DNA from: Pseudomonas cichorii
Lineage (GTDB): Bacteria; Pseudomonadota; Gammaproteobacteria; Pseudomonadales; Pseudomonadaceae
DNA: 64,000 nucleotides
Assembly (NCBI RefSeq): GCF_003700275.1
Contig: NZ_RBRE01000044.1
Coordinates: 1 to 64,000 of the forward strand
Direction: 5' to 3'
A program made the translations under genes and the position numbers. The stretch's first letter is position 1; every line of letters begins with the position of its first letter. Positions 63,921 through 64,000 of the stretch are shown here, one piece after another. Below the pieces are notes generated by a model. The model worked only from the letters and a program-made list of their open reading frames with translations, had not been told where the DNA came from and did no database searches.

Positions 63921-64000
63921 CTTTTCTGTCACTTCCACACGTAGCGTGGCGCGGACGAGTGCGCGCTACACGCGCGCCAGCGTGTTGTTAAAGACCTTCT

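Larger units (their letters stand above)
50477..64000. mobile_element. Lambda-like prophage, left (early) part
   Basis: Integrase beside a tRNA, phage methyltransferases, a CI-like repressor with divergent promoters, Cro-like and CII-like proteins, a primase-helicase and a Q-like regulator occur in lambdoid order. Genes are short and overlapping, and many have no bacterial counterpart. Structural, lysis and right-end sequences are outside the window, so intactness is unknown. Confidence 0.93.

Overview
The window is a Pseudomonas chromosome segment followed by the early half of an integrated, lambda-like prophage. The genus call rests on gene content and order: queD, a PepSY/two-component cluster, a chemoreceptor, nuoA-N with fused nuoCD, aceA, purB, hflD, mnmA, divergent idh/icd, cspD, clpSA, infA, bpt, aat, ftsK, lolA, rarA, crcB, serS, cysG and tusDCBE. 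As I recall it, this is the PA2604-PA2666 arrangement of P. aeruginosa read backwards. Product lengths and the 441-residue type of isocitrate lyase point to a fluorescent or syringae-group species rather than P. aeruginosa, but I cannot name the species.

Region 1 (1-5150): queD, then an apparent operon of two small exported PepSY proteins, an OmpR-type regulator and a histidine kinase. They look like BqsPQRS/CarSR, and a near-match to the published BqsR direct repeat lies upstream. A Cache-domain chemoreceptor follows. Region 2 (5151-20240): thirteen nuo genes on the minus strand encode the 14-subunit-type complex I (NuoC and NuoD fused). Most junctions overlap or are very short; the exception is nuoF-nuoG, which holds a perfect hairpin. 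Region 3 (20241-31055, minus strand): isocitrate lyase, a possible orphan RNA locus with two terminators, a secretin-like protein, a GNAT enzyme, the ribosomal oxygenase RoxA, PurB, HflD, MnmA, a Nudix hydrolase and monomeric isocitrate dehydrogenase. Region 4 (31056-50480): the second, dimeric isocitrate dehydrogenase, the N-end-rule proteolysis set (clpS, clpA, bpt, aat) with infA, then ftsK-lolA-rarA-crcB-serS-cysG, a glutathionyl-hydroquinone reductase, the tusDCBE relay for tRNA 2-thiolation, a BI-1 membrane protein and tRNA-Ser(UGA).

Region 5 (50477-64000): a prophage inserted at the 3' end of tRNA-Ser. The integrase lies next to the tRNA with tandem 12-bp repeats that look like arm-type sites. 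A tightly overlapping leftward operon carries a beta-class amino-methyltransferase, a small Cys-rich protein, a C5-cytosine methyltransferase with internal tandem repeats, several unknown genes, a PrtN-like activator, a KilAC-like protein and short genes. Its promoter (PL) and the rightward promoter (PR) flank a CI-like repressor with an intact Ser/Lys self-cleavage dyad. The two promoters carry the same two operator-like motifs, like lambda OL and OR. Rightward genes are cro-like, CII-like, a TraR-type zinc finger, a Toprim/VirE primase-helicase and a Q-like regulator. The structural genes and right attachment site lie beyond the window.

The most notable observations are the paired operator arrays, the repeat-bearing C5 methyltransferase, a structured minus-strand transcript with its own terminator between cro and cII, the BqsR-like box, and the orphan terminators beside aceA. 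No CRISPR array, insertion sequence or rRNA gene was seen.
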